Notes under the pieces: generated by a model
Database searches by the model: none
Seen by the model: the letters and a program-made list of their open reading frames with translations, nothing else
Told to the model about the DNA's origin: nothing
DNA from: JAVVHH01 sp963848035
GTDB taxonomy: Bacteria > Pseudomonadota > Alphaproteobacteria > Acetobacterales > Acetobacteraceae
NCBI GenBank assembly: GCA_963848035.1
Contig: CAWKCD010000003.1
Span: 310,001-374,000 of the forward strand
Reading direction: 5' to 3'
DNA: 64,000 nucleotides
Position numbers and translations under genes: made by a program
In this document: positions 25,772 to 34,111 of the stretch, piece after piece
Layout: every line of letters starts with the position of its first letter
How positions within the stretch are numbered: position 1 is the first letter of the stretch

Positions 25772-27238
25772 GTGCCCAAAGGGTCGACGCCATTGATCAA
25801 TCCTGCCAACCCCTTCGAATCCTACGACCCGAGTTCGTTCTACTGCGAGCTGACAAGCGGCGACGGCCGGGGCGAGGCCGGACGGCTTGTTCGGGAGCGC
25901 ATCTCGCAGATCGGATTGGATGCACTTCGCGCCCGCGCACTGACCGCAGAGAGCGAATTGATGGCGCTCGGCATCACTTTCACCGTCTATTCCGACGCGA
26001 CCGAGATCGACCGCATCCTGCCGTTCGACTGCATCCCGCGCATCCTGCTCGCCGAAGAATGGGACGTCCTCGAGCGTGGTGTCCGGCAACGGGTGCAAGC
26101 GCTGAACCTGTTCCTGGCCGATATCTATGGACCGCGCCACATTGTCCGTGACGGGATCATCCCCGGCCCCCTCGTGTTCGGCAATCCGAACTACCGTCCC
26201 GAAATGGAGGGCTTCCCGGTCCGCTTCGGCACCTATGTCCATATCTGCGGCGTCGACATCGTCCGCGACCAGCACGGCGAGTTCTGCGTGCTCGAGGACA
26301 ATGCGCGCACACCGTCGGGCGTGTCCTACGTGGTCGAGAACCGCCACCTCATGCTGCGCAACTTCCCTGACTTGATCGCCGGCATCAAGTTGCGGCCGGT
26401 CGACGATTACGGTCGGCGATTGCGGACCGCGATGGACGAGATCGCGCCCGAAGGGGTCGAAGATGTCCAGGTCGTCCTGCTCTCCCCGGGCATCTACAAC
26501 TCGGCCTATTTCGAACACGTGTTCCTGGCGCGCGAGATGGGCGTGCCGCTGGTCGAAGGCGCGGACCTCGTCGTCGAGGACGACCGGGTGTGGATGCGCA
26601 CGACCAGCGGGCTGCGGCCGGTGCATACCATCTACCGCCGGATCAGCGATGACTTCCTCGACCCGACTGTCTTCCGACCCGAGAGCAAGCTGGGCGTGGC
26701 CGGGCTTATCGGCGCATGGCGGCGGGGCAACGTGAACCTGGCCAACGCCGTCGGCACCGGCGTCGCGGACGATAAGGCGGTCTACGCCTACATGCCGCGG
26801 ATCATCCGTTACTATCTCGGCGAGGACGCGATCCTGCCGAACGTGCAGACGCATATCTGCGGGGAAAAGGAAGGCCTGGACTACACGCTCGCGCATCTCG
26901 CGGAACTCGTGGTCAAGCCGGTGGGCGAGAGCGGCGGCTACGGCATCACCGTGGGGCCGCGTGCCAGCCGCGAAGAGTTGGCGAAAGCCCGGGCGGCGCT
27001 GATCGACGATCCCGCCAACTGGATCAGCCAGCCGATGATCGGCCTCTCGGTGGCGCCGACCTTGACCGAGGCCGGCTTGCGCCCCCGCCATCTCGACCTG
27101 CGACCGTTCGCGATCACGGGGCGAAGCACTTGGGTGTTGCCCGGCGGCTTGTCGCGGGTGGCGCTGAAGGAGGGCAGCTTGATCGTCAATTCGTCGCAGG
27201 GCGGCGGTTCCAAGGATACCTGGGTGCTCAGCGAATGA
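25772..27238 (+). CDS. Circularly permuted type 2 ATP-grasp protein
   Basis: The 488-residue protein matches the DUF404/DUF407-type circularly permuted ATP-grasp family: LGITFTVYSDATEIDRILPF, CIPRILLAEEWDVLERGV, QRVQALNLFLADIYGPRHIV, FCVLEDNARTPSGVSYVVEN and the later ELVVKPVGESGGYGITVGP, which carries the ATP-binding lysine and glycine loop. ATP-grasp enzymes form amide bonds from a carboxylate and an amine, and this branch is thought to work on a peptide. The start is GTG 25772 or TTG 25793; neither has a strong ribosome site. The stop overlaps the alpha-E start in ATGA, so the pair is translationally coupled. Confidence 0.9.
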   Translation: MPKGSTPLINPANPFESYDPSSFYCELTSGDGRGEAGRLVRERISQIGLDALRARALTAESELMALGITFTVYSDATEIDRILPFDCIPRILLAEEWDVLERGVRQRVQALNLFLADIYGPRHIVRDGIIPGPLVFGNPNYRPEMEGFPVRFGTYVHICGVDIVRDQHGEFCVLEDNARTPSGVSYVVENRHLMLRNFPDLIAGIKLRPVDDYGRRLRTAMDEIAPEGVEDVQVVLLSPGIYNSAYFEHVFLAREMGVPLVEGADLVVEDDRVWMRTTSGLRPVHTIYRRISDDFLDPTVFRPESKLGVAGLIGAWRRGNVNLANAVGTGVADDKAVYAYMPRIIRYYLGEDAILPNVQTHICGEKEGLDYTLAHLAELVVKPVGESGGYGITVGPRASREELAKARAALIDDPANWISQPMIGLSVAPTLTEAGLRPRHLDLRPFAITGRSTWVLPGGLSRVALKEGSLIVNSSQGGGSKDTWVLSE

Positions 27239-28230
27239 GCCTACATAGCAACACCCTGCTGACGCGGGATGCCGAGGGCCTGTTCTGGATGGCGCGGTAT
27301 CTCGAACGCGTCGAAAACATGGCCCGACTGATCGACGTGACGCAGACGTTCGAAGGACCCGGTCGCGATGCCGGATCCTGGACCGCGCTGCTGGCGATCA
27401 ATGCCGACGAGCCGCGGCTGAAGGGTCGCAAGATCGACGGCAGCACGGTCAAGACGTTCTATTTGCTTGAGCGTAACAACCCGAACAGCGTGCTCGCATC
27501 GCTCGAGTTGGCCCGCACGAATGCCCGCACGCTCAGGCCGCTGATCAGCACCGAGATGTGGATGCAGCTCAACGTGTTCCATCGCTCGGTGGTGGCGATC
27601 AAGCCGTCCGACCTCGAGGGCGACGCGCTGTCGCGGCTGTGCCGACACATCAAGGAAGGGGTGCAGGCGCATACCGGGATCACCGAGGGCACGTTCGCGC
27701 GCGACCAGGGCTGGCACTTCTATACGCTTGGCCGCCTGCTCGAGCGGGCCGATCAGATCACGCGTCTGCTCGACATCAAATACCATATCCTGGTGCGCGG
27801 CTCGGAGGAGGAGCGTCGGCTCGCGGACTTGACGCAGTGGAACGCGGTCCTGCGCGCCGCCGCCGGGTACCACGCGTTCCGCCGGGTCGCGCAGGCCGGG
27901 TTCGAGCCATGGGACGTGGTCTCGTTCCTGCTGTCCGACACCACCTTCGCGCGCAGCGCCGCGCTCTGCGTGCGCGACATCGGGTGGCATCTGGATCAGT
28001 TGCGCAGCCGGTATGGACTGCGGGACAGCGCCCTGCCGCTCGAGCGTGTCGACGAGTTGCGCGAGGCGTTGCGGAACGGTTCGGGTTTCATTCGGCCCGG
28101 CGGAGGTCTCCACGATTTCCTTGACCGCCTCCAGAGGGATCTAAACCGGCTCGCGGCCGAGATCGGGACCGCTTTCTTCAGAGATTGGCGGCCTCTCCGT
28201 CAGACCCAGGAGCAAGCTAGCGAGGTGTGA
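27235..28230 (+). CDS. Alpha-E domain protein (DUF403)
   Basis: This all-helical protein of 331 residues starts at ATG 27235 inside the ATP-grasp stop. It has the family signature near its N-terminus (LFWMARYLERVENMARLIDV), followed by FARDQGWHFYTLGRLLERAD, QITRLLDIKYHILV and RNGSGFIRPGGGLHDFLDRL. The conserved Glu/Arg pairs in the first helices give the 'alpha-E' name. Alpha-E proteins nearly always accompany the permuted ATP-grasp partner, often with a transglutaminase-like protease and a proteasome-like hydrolase. Neither of those follows here. The biochemical role of the module is not established. Confidence 0.9.
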   Translation: MSLHSNTLLTRDAEGLFWMARYLERVENMARLIDVTQTFEGPGRDAGSWTALLAINADEPRLKGRKIDGSTVKTFYLLERNNPNSVLASLELARTNARTLRPLISTEMWMQLNVFHRSVVAIKPSDLEGDALSRLCRHIKEGVQAHTGITEGTFARDQGWHFYTLGRLLERADQITRLLDIKYHILVRGSEEERRLADLTQWNAVLRAAAGYHAFRRVAQAGFEPWDVVSFLLSDTTFARSAALCVRDIGWHLDQLRSRYGLRDSALPLERVDELREALRNGSGFIRPGGGLHDFLDRLQRDLNRLAAEIGTAFFRDWRPLRQTQEQASEV

Positions 28231-28231
28231 G

Positions 28232-28258
28232 GCGGTGCCGGGCCGAACCCGGCGCCGC
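28232..28258. terminator. GC-rich hairpin between convergent genes
   Basis: GCGGTGCCGGG and CCCGGCGCCGC pair over 11 positions (one T-G wobble) around the loop CCGAA. It begins one base after the alpha-E stop and ends at the last base of the stop codon of the converging PEP-CTERM-like gene. No T tract follows, so it is a plausible bidirectional terminator rather than a certain one. Confidence 0.5.
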
Positions 28259-29133
28259 TACTCGGAAAGGATGCGACGCGCCGATCGTTGCCGGATGCGC
28301 CAGCCAACGAACAGGGTCACGATACCGCCGAGCAGGGCCGCCGAAGCCGGCTCAGGCGTGTCGACCGTGCCGCCACCTGGAGTCGTATCGCCGCCGCCGG
28401 GCGTTGTGTCGCCGCCGCCTGGAGTGGTTCCGCCGCCTGGAGTCGTTCCGCCCCCACCCGGAGTCGTCCCGCCACCGCCGGGTGTCGTTCCGCCGCTGCC
28501 GGGTGGGGTCCCGTCGCCCGGGGTCGTGCCGCCGGTCGATGTCGATCCGGTGCTCCCGCTGCCCGTCGGGGTGCTTTGGCCAGGAGTCGTCGTCGTTGTT
28601 GTCGTTGGCGTCGATGAACTGGTGGAGGTGCCGCTGCCACTCGCGGGCGTATCGTTGCTGGCCAGCAGCACCGGCGTGGTGTTCGGCGCCAGGCTGGTCG
28701 GTCCGGAGGTGGTGCCACCAGGGCCCAGGGCGCCGCCGCCAGGGAAGCCGCCGTAGCCCAACGGACCGGCGTAGCCGCCGCCGGGTCCGACGATCCCGCC
28801 GGGGCCGCCTGCGTAGGGGCCGGGGCCGAAGTAGCCGGGTGCGCCGTATTCAGACGGTGCGCCACCCGGGAAACCGCCAACTCCGCCGGCGCCGGGTACA
28901 CCGCTGGCCGGCGGCAACAGCGCCACGCCACCGGCGAGGATCGGCCCGGCGATCTTCTTGCAGACCGTCATCACGCTGGTGACCGGCGCCGCAGTAGGCG
29001 TGGTCACGTGGTGGACGAGGCGATGGACGTGATGACGCACGCCGACCGCATGATGTCGCACATGCCTGATCGCGTGGACGGCCGGCTTTGCGGCGTACAC
29101 GAACGGTTTCAGGATGGGATGGCATTCGAGCAA
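28258..29133 (-). CDS. PEP-CTERM-like cell-surface protein with TTPGGG repeats
   Basis: The C-terminus shows the three-part exosortase sorting signal: the motif TPEPASAAL, a hydrophobic helix (LGGIVTLFVGWRI) and a basic tail (RQRSARR). Before it lies a low-complexity stalk of glycine/proline/threonine, including seven to eight TTPGGG-type repeats and a run of Thr/Ser that would be a glycosylation target. The 291-residue frame starts with TTG at 29133 and has an odd His-rich N-terminus (VRHHAVGVRHHVHRLVHH). ATG 28971 would instead give a signal-like start (MTVCKKIAGPILAGGVALLP). The start is therefore uncertain. PEP-CTERM proteins are processed by an EpsH/XrtA-type exosortase, and none is visible here. 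Confidence 0.6.
   Translation of the reverse strand: MLECHPILKPFVYAAKPAVHAIRHVRHHAVGVRHHVHRLVHHVTTPTAAPVTSVMTVCKKIAGPILAGGVALLPPASGVPGAGGVGGFPGGAPSEYGAPGYFGPGPYAGGPGGIVGPGGGYAGPLGYGGFPGGGALGPGGTTSGPTSLAPNTTPVLLASNDTPASGSGTSTSSSTPTTTTTTTPGQSTPTGSGSTGSTSTGGTTPGDGTPPGSGGTTPGGGGTTPGGGGTTPGGGTTPGGGDTTPGGGDTTPGGGTVDTPEPASAALLGGIVTLFVGWRIRQRSARRILSE
28369..28533 (-). repeat. Short tandem repeat encoding TTPGGG units
   Basis: The coding sequence consists of imperfect 18-24 base units related to GTCGTTCCGCCGCCTGGA as read on the plus strand, encoding repeated TTPGGG, TTPGGGG and DTTPGGG. Such arrays expand and contract by slippage. They also keep several antisense frames open, which explains long frames without gene features on the other strand. 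Confidence 0.7.
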
Positions 29134-29479
29134 GGACGTAGCCGATCAGTTTCAATGGCCGTTGCGATACCTGTGCTACCACCATCTAGCGAACTCAGGC
29201 TCGGGTTTTTCGCACCTCGTCAGCGATTTAGGTCCCGAACTTCACGCCAGTGTGGATGCTGCGACACAGTTTTGGTGTAACCTCGACACATTAACAAATC
29301 GTTGATCGATTCGGGAAAGCGCTATCAAAGTTTGTAGATGAATCCCATGATCACAAAAACGTGATCCAGTGTGATTTCGCTTGTGTCCGCTCGACGTGGT
29401 GCTCGCATCAGCGAGTTGCACCGGCGAATAGCCGGCCGACTTCGTGAGCTGCTGCCCGATGGATCTCGTGTACGGGCAG
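29134..29479. other. Intergenic region, relatively AT-rich, with a small inverted repeat
   Basis: These 346 bases lie between the PEP-CTERM-like gene, which points left from here, and the end of paaK. I see no supported gene. The part around 29200-29370 is noticeably richer in A and T than its surroundings, as expected for a promoter region of the leftward gene. A 6-bp inverted repeat, GATCAC-AAAAAC-GTGATC, occupies 29349-29366 and could be a regulator site or a small hairpin. The frames around 29371-29644 look like shadows of the paaK end. Confidence 0.35.
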
Positions 29480-30784
29480 TTAGCTCTCGCGGCGGCGGTC
29501 GATTACGCGGCGCGCTTTGCCAAGGCTGCGTTCGATACCGCCTGGGGCCACGACCTCGACGGATACCGTCACGCCAATCCGTTCCTTAATCCGAAGCGCC
29601 AGGACGCTGCCGGCCTCCGTGCTGGCGAACCAGTCGGGCCGTGATTCGACCCGGACGGTCATATCGTCGAGCCGGCCCTGGCGTGTCAGCTCGAGTTGGT
29701 AATGACCGGACAGGTCGGGTATCGCCAGCACCAGCTCCTCGATCTGCGTCGGGAAAACGTTCACGCCGCGGATGATCAGCATGTCGTCGCTGCGCCCGGT
29801 GACCTTCTCCATCCGGCGCATGGAGCGTGCAGTGCCGGGCAACAGCCGGGTCAGGTCTCGGGTCCGGTAGCGGATGATCGGCATCGCCTCCTTGGTGAGC
29901 GAGGTGAAGACCAGCTCGCCGCGCTCACCGTCGGGCAGCACGGCGCCGGTCTCCGGATCGATCACTTCCGGGTAGAAGTGATCCTCCCAGACATGAAGGC
30001 CGTCTTTCGTCTCCACGCATTCGCTGGCGACGCCCGGGCCGATCACCTCGGAAAGGCCGTAGATGTCCACCGCATGCATGTCGAAGGCGGTCTCGATCTC
30101 GCCGCGCATCGCGTCCGTCCAGGGCTCGGCGCCGAAGATGCCGGCCTTCAGGCTGGTTCCGCGAGGGTCGAGCCCGGCGGCGCGAAAGCAGTCCAGGATC
30201 GCGAGCATATAGCTGGGCGTCACCATGATGAGGTCCGGCTCGAAATCCTGGATGAGCTGCACCTGCCGCTCGGTCTGCCCGCCGCCCATGGGGATCACCG
30301 CGCAGCCCAACCGCTCGGCGCCGTAATGCGCCCCGAGCCCGCCGGTGAAGAGACCGTAGCCATAGGCCACGTGGATCCGCATGCCGGCCCGGCCACCCGC
30401 TGCGCGGATCGACCGCGCCACGACCTCCGCCCACATGTCGAGATCGGCCTGGGTGTAGCCGACCACGGTGGGCTTTCCCGTCGTTCCGCTGCTGGCATGG
30501 ATACGGCGGATCTGCTCGCGCGGCACGGCGAACATCCCGAACGGGTAATTGGCGCGCAAGTCGGCTTTGCTGGTCAGCGGAAAACGGCTGAGGTCCTCGA
30601 GCTGGCGGAAATCGCTGGGGTGCACGCCGGCCGCGTCGAACGCGTGCGTATAGTGCGGCACGTTGGCGTAGGCGTGGTGCAGCGTCTGCGCCATCCGCGT
30701 TCGCTGCAGGGCGGCGAGTTCATCGCGCGAGGCGATCTCTATCGGATCCAGGTCGCCCGGTCGCGGCGAGAGGTCAAGCCGCAT
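29480..30784 (-). CDS. paaK: Phenylacetate-CoA ligase
   Basis: From ATG 30784 the protein has 434 residues, normal for PaaK, and shows the AMP-forming ligase loop ASSGTTGKPTVVGYTQADLD, then AYGYGLFTGGLGAHYGAERL, IYGLSEVIGPGVASECVE, the REL-type GELVFTSLTKEAMPIIRYRT and SDDMLIIRGVNVFPTQIEEL. It activates phenylacetate to phenylacetyl-CoA, the first step of the aerobic hybrid pathway. The frame is open further upstream, but that part lies inside paaI; the true start overlaps the paaI stop by 11 bases. It is the last gene of a paaG-paaI-paaK operon. Confidence 0.93.
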   Translation of the reverse strand: MRLDLSPRPGDLDPIEIASRDELAALQRTRMAQTLHHAYANVPHYTHAFDAAGVHPSDFRQLEDLSRFPLTSKADLRANYPFGMFAVPREQIRRIHASSGTTGKPTVVGYTQADLDMWAEVVARSIRAAGGRAGMRIHVAYGYGLFTGGLGAHYGAERLGCAVIPMGGGQTERQVQLIQDFEPDLIMVTPSYMLAILDCFRAAGLDPRGTSLKAGIFGAEPWTDAMRGEIETAFDMHAVDIYGLSEVIGPGVASECVETKDGLHVWEDHFYPEVIDPETGAVLPDGERGELVFTSLTKEAMPIIRYRTRDLTRLLPGTARSMRRMEKVTGRSDDMLIIRGVNVFPTQIEELVLAIPDLSGHYQLELTRQGRLDDMTVRVESRPDWFASTEAGSVLALRIKERIGVTVSVEVVAPGGIERSLGKARRVIDRRRES

Positions 30785-31208
30785 CGGGGGACAGTTCCAG
30801 CGTGGCGCCGGTGGTGCGGGACAGGCCGCGGAACTCGGCGACGATGGTATCGGCACAGGTGATGCGCACATCGTAGATGCCTTGCCGGCCCTCGCGCTGG
30901 CGCTCCGCCGCCACCGCGAGCAGCAGGTCGCCTTCGCGCGCCGGGCGCAGGTAGGTGATGGTGCAGTGGCTCGCGACCGAGACCTGGCCGTCGGTGTTGC
31001 AGGCGAAGGCGAAGGCGCTGTCGGCCAACGCGAAGATGAAGCCGCCATGGCACGTGCCGGTGCCGTTCAGCATGCGGCGCTCCACCCGCATGGACAGCCG
31101 CGCGGCGCCGGGCTCGACCGCTTCGAGCACCATACCCAGCCCGGCGCTCGCCTGATCGTCCGACCACATGCGCGCCGCGCAGGCGGATGCCAGCGCGTCG
31201 GGTGTCAC
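30774..31208 (-). CDS. paaI: Hotdog-fold thioesterase PaaI
   Basis: GTG 31208, which overlaps the paaG stop (GTGA), gives 144 residues with a PaaI-type hotdog core: LNGTGTCHGGFIFALADSAF, where the Asp of ALADS is catalytic, followed by FACNTDGQVSVASHCTITYL and GATLELSPD. PaaI hydrolyses CoA esters that stall the phenylacetate pathway and so frees CoA. The family's HGGxxFxLAD motif is visible as HGGFIFALAD. Longer frames upstream lie inside paaG. Tight overlaps on both sides support one mRNA for the three genes. Confidence 0.9.
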   Translation of the reverse strand: MTPDALASACAARMWSDDQASAGLGMVLEAVEPGAARLSMRVERRMLNGTGTCHGGFIFALADSAFAFACNTDGQVSVASHCTITYLRPAREGDLLLAVAAERQREGRQGIYDVRITCADTIVAEFRGLSRTTGATLELSPDAA

Positions 31209-31984
31209 GCCGGGCGGCCTTTGAAGACGGGTGGACGCTTCTCGAGGAATGCCTGGACGCCTTCCTTGAAGTCGGCGGAATATCCCGCTTCGCGCTGCGC
31301 TACGGCCTCGACCGCGAGTTGCTGCTCGAGCGTGTTTGCCTCCGAAGCGTCGAGCGCGCGCTTGATCAGCCCGATCGCTTGCGTCGGCATGGTCGCGAGA
31401 TGGGCGGCCAGCCGCTCCGCTTCCGGCATCAGCTCGTCGTCGGGCAGGGCGCGCCAGATCAAGCCCCATTGCTCCGCTTGCGGCGCTTCGACCGGCTCAC
31501 CGAGCATCGCCATGGCCCGGGCGCGGGCCGCGCCGACGAGGCGCGGCAGGAACCAGGTGCCGCCGACGTCGGGGATAAGGCCGATGCGCACGAACGCCTG
31601 GATGAAGCGAGCCGATTGGGCCGCGAGCACGATGTCGCAAGCGAGCGCCAGGTTCGCGCCGGCGCCAGCGGCCACGCCATGCACGGCGCAGATCACCGGT
31701 TTGGGGAGGCTCCGCAGAAGCCGGATCAGCGGCACATAGCGAAGCTCCAGCAAGTGCCCGAGATCGGCGCTCTCGGGCACCTCGGTGAGATCCTGCCCGG
31801 AGCAGAAGCCGCGCCCCTCGCCCTTCAGCAGGATCGCGCGGCACTCCGAATCCGCCGCCGCCGCCTCGAGTGCCGCCACCAGGGCCGCGCCCATGGCCGG
31901 GTTGAACGCGTTGATCTTGTCCGGCCGGTTCAGGCTCAGCACGTGGACTGCGCCCCGCCGCGTGACCAGTAATTCGTTGCTCAT
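31205..31984 (-). CDS. paaG: Enoyl-CoA hydratase/isomerase family, PaaG-like
   Basis: ATG 31984, with GGGAGGG just upstream, gives 259 residues of the crotonase fold. The oxyanion-hole segments are CRAILLKGEGRGFCSGQDL and GVAAGAGANLALACDIVLAA, and the catalytic-loop region is FVRIGLIPDVGGTWFLPRL, with an Asp at the PaaG isomerase position and a GGTWFLPRLVG segment typical of PaaG. PaaG isomerises epoxyphenylacetyl-CoA to the oxepin form. The rest of the pathway (paaABCDE, paaZ, paaJ, paaH) is not in this window. Adjacency to paaI and paaK is the main argument for PaaG over a generic enoyl-CoA hydratase. Confidence 0.88.
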   Translation of the reverse strand: MSNELLVTRRGAVHVLSLNRPDKINAFNPAMGAALVAALEAAAADSECRAILLKGEGRGFCSGQDLTEVPESADLGHLLELRYVPLIRLLRSLPKPVICAVHGVAAGAGANLALACDIVLAAQSARFIQAFVRIGLIPDVGGTWFLPRLVGAARARAMAMLGEPVEAPQAEQWGLIWRALPDDELMPEAERLAAHLATMPTQAIGLIKRALDASEANTLEQQLAVEAVAQREAGYSADFKEGVQAFLEKRPPVFKGRPA

Positions 31985-32028
31985 ACCGTCCCTCCCGCGG
32001 TGGCACGATGCGGGAGGGACGGGCGCTG

Positions 32029-33153
32029 TCAAGTTCGGAGCGGGCGCCTCGGCGGCGTGACGGCTTCGTCGAGGCGGCGGCTGAGGAAGGCGGTCAGCGC
32101 GACTTCCTGCGCCGTCAGCCCCGAAGCCGGTTCGTCGAGCAACGCGTCAGCCCGCTGCTTGAGGCCTTCGGCCAACGTGCCATCTAAATAGCCCTCGAAT
32201 ACGGCGGGGTGGATGTAGCATTTCCGGCAGATCGCGGGGGTGTTGCCGAGCCGTTTGGCGACGCCCTCGATGGCCCGGAGCACCTCCTTCTTTGCGGCGG
32301 CCTGGGTGTCGAAGCGCTGCAGCTCCGCCAACGTGGCGGCGGCAAGGGTTGTCGCCGCCCAAGTCCGGAAATCCTTCGCGGTGATCTCCTCGCCGCTGAT
32401 CTCGTGCAGGTATTCGTTCACGTCGTCCGATCCGATGCCGTGCCGCTGTCCGTCCTGATCCAGGAACTGGAACAGGTCCTGGCCGGGGATGTCGCGGCAC
32501 CGCTCGACGACTTTCGCCAAGCGCCGGTCGTCCAGGTCGATGTGATGTTCGATGCCGTGCTTGCCGCGGAAATCGAATTCGACATGGCCGCCCTTGATAC
32601 GCACATGCCGGTCCCGCAACGTCGTCAGGCCGTAGCTCTTGTTGCCCTTCGCGTATTCCTCGTTGCCGACCCGCATCATCGTCTTCTCGAGCAGCGCCAC
32701 GATCGCGGCGAGGACCTTTCTCTTCGGCAAGCCCGGCAGCCGCAGATCGGCGGACACACGCTCCCGGATCGTCGGCAGCACCCGCCCGAACACGAGCATC
32801 TTGCCGTATTTGTTCTCGTCACGCACCGCGCGCCAGTTCGGGTGATAGCGGTATTGCTTGCGCCCGCGGGCATCGCGGCCGACAGCCTGTAGATGGCCGT
32901 TTGCGTCGCGACATATCCAAACGTCCGTGTAGGCCGGCGGAATGGCCAGTTTCCGGATACGCGCGATCGTGTCCTCGTCGGTGATCTTGCGGCCGTCCGT
33001 ATCGTGGTACTCGAACGCGTCACCGACCCGGTGGCGCGTGAACCCCGGTTTCTTATCGCTGACGTAACGCAATTTAGCGGCCCGCGCCGCCTCCACCGGA
33101 TCGAGGATGACCGTGGTTGCGTTGTCCGCTTTCTTCGCGCTCTTCTTCTGCAT
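32029..33153 (-). CDS. DNA topoisomerase IB (bacterial/poxvirus-like)
   Basis: The 374 residues fit the bacterial type IB topoisomerase. An N-terminal domain contains LRYVSDKKPGFTRHRVGDAF, IRKLAIPPAYTDVWICRDAN and GHLQAVGRDARGRKQYRYHP. The catalytic domain follows with MMRVGNEEYAKGNKSYGLTT, FDFRGKHGIEHHIDLDDRR and FRTWAATTLAA, and the active-site tyrosine lies in CRKCYIHPAVFEGYLDG. It relaxes supercoils through a 3'-phosphotyrosine intermediate. It appears monocistronic and is divergent from the S33-like hydrolase, whose start lies 98 bases away. Confidence 0.93.
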   Translation of the reverse strand: MQKKSAKKADNATTVILDPVEAARAAKLRYVSDKKPGFTRHRVGDAFEYHDTDGRKITDEDTIARIRKLAIPPAYTDVWICRDANGHLQAVGRDARGRKQYRYHPNWRAVRDENKYGKMLVFGRVLPTIRERVSADLRLPGLPKRKVLAAIVALLEKTMMRVGNEEYAKGNKSYGLTTLRDRHVRIKGGHVEFDFRGKHGIEHHIDLDDRRLAKVVERCRDIPGQDLFQFLDQDGQRHGIGSDDVNEYLHEISGEEITAKDFRTWAATTLAAATLAELQRFDTQAAAKKEVLRAIEGVAKRLGNTPAICRKCYIHPAVFEGYLDGTLAEGLKQRADALLDEPASGLTAQEVALTAFLSRRLDEAVTPPRRPLRT

Positions 33154-33250
33154 AGGTCATGCAACACGGAGCCCGGTATTTGGTTGCCGCAGTTGTCGCT
33201 CACGCAAAGGCGACGTAAACCGCGAACCTCTCAGCCGAAAGGTGCGCGCG

Positions 33251-34111
33251 ATGTATGCTTCAGTTCGTGATACACGGCTGTTCTTCGATATCGAAGGCGC
33301 AGGCCTCGTGCCGGAGGCTGGTCACTTGCGGACGCGCCCCGTCGCCATGCTCATCCATGGCGGGCCCGGCGGCGATCACTCCGGGTTCAAGCCGTCCATG
33401 TCGCCGCTGAGTGACGACATGCAGCTCGTCTACTTCGATCATCGCGGGCAGGGCCGTTCGGGGCGTGAGGACCCGGCGCGCTACACGCTCGACGAGAACG
33501 TCGACGACATGGAGGCGCTGCGGCAGCATCTCGGCCTCGGCCCGATCGTCAGCATCGGCACGAGCTATGGCGGCATGGTCGGGATGGCCCATGCGGCGCG
33601 ATATCCGCAGGCGGTGTCGCACCTCGTCCTGATCGTCACCGCGGCGCATGGTGGCTTCATCGAGCGGGCGAAGGCGTTGATCGAGGAGCGGGGCACGCCG
33701 GAGCAGAAGGCGGTCTGCGCGACCCTGTGGCAGGGCGCGTTCCAGAACCCCGAAGAGCTGCGGCACTATTACGACGTCATGGGCCCGCTCTATTCGCGCC
33801 GGTTCGATCCCACCCAGGCCGCAATCGTGCGCGGCCGCTCCGAGCCGTCACCGGAGCCGCTGAACCGAGCGTTCGGTCCCGCGGGTTTCCTGCGCCAGTT
33901 GGACCTGCGGCCGGAACTCGGGCGGATCACGGCGCCCACCCTGATCATCGCCGGGCGGCACGACTGGATCTGTGCGCCGGATTTCAGCGAGGAAATCCAT
34001 CGCCTGATCCCCGGATCGCGCTTGGAGATCTTCGAGGAGAGCAGTCATTCGATCCGGATCGACGAGCCGGAGCGGATGCTGCGGACGATCCGGCAGTTCG
34101 TCGCGGGCTAG
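33251..34111 (+). CDS. Alpha/beta hydrolase, proline iminopeptidase-like (S33)
   Basis: ATG 33251, preceded by AAAGGTG, gives 286 residues. The oxyanion-hole motif HGGPGGDHSGFK, the YFDHRGQGRSGR segment and the nucleophile elbow GTSYGGMVGM (Ser of GxSxGG) are all typical of prolyl aminopeptidases and related hydrolases. The acid lies in LIIAGRHDWICAP and the base in FEESSHSIRIDEPE. The substrate is not certain, since the same fold and motifs occur in esterases. It stands alone. Its TAG and the TAG of the converging large repeat protein share the palindrome CTAG (34108-34111). Confidence 0.82.
   Translation: MYASVRDTRLFFDIEGAGLVPEAGHLRTRPVAMLIHGGPGGDHSGFKPSMSPLSDDMQLVYFDHRGQGRSGREDPARYTLDENVDDMEALRQHLGLGPIVSIGTSYGGMVGMAHAARYPQAVSHLVLIVTAAHGGFIERAKALIEERGTPEQKAVCATLWQGAFQNPEELRHYYDVMGPLYSRRFDPTQAAIVRGRSEPSPEPLNRAFGPAGFLRQLDLRPELGRITAPTLIIAGRHDWICAPDFSEEIHRLIPGSRLEIFEESSHSIRIDEPERMLRTIRQFVAG

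Noticed and set aside
28227..28982. Proline-rich plus-strand frames antisense to the PEP-CTERM-like gene
   Set aside because: They are produced by the GC-rich repeat, which leaves several frames open. The minus strand has the PEP sorting signal, which gives it priority.
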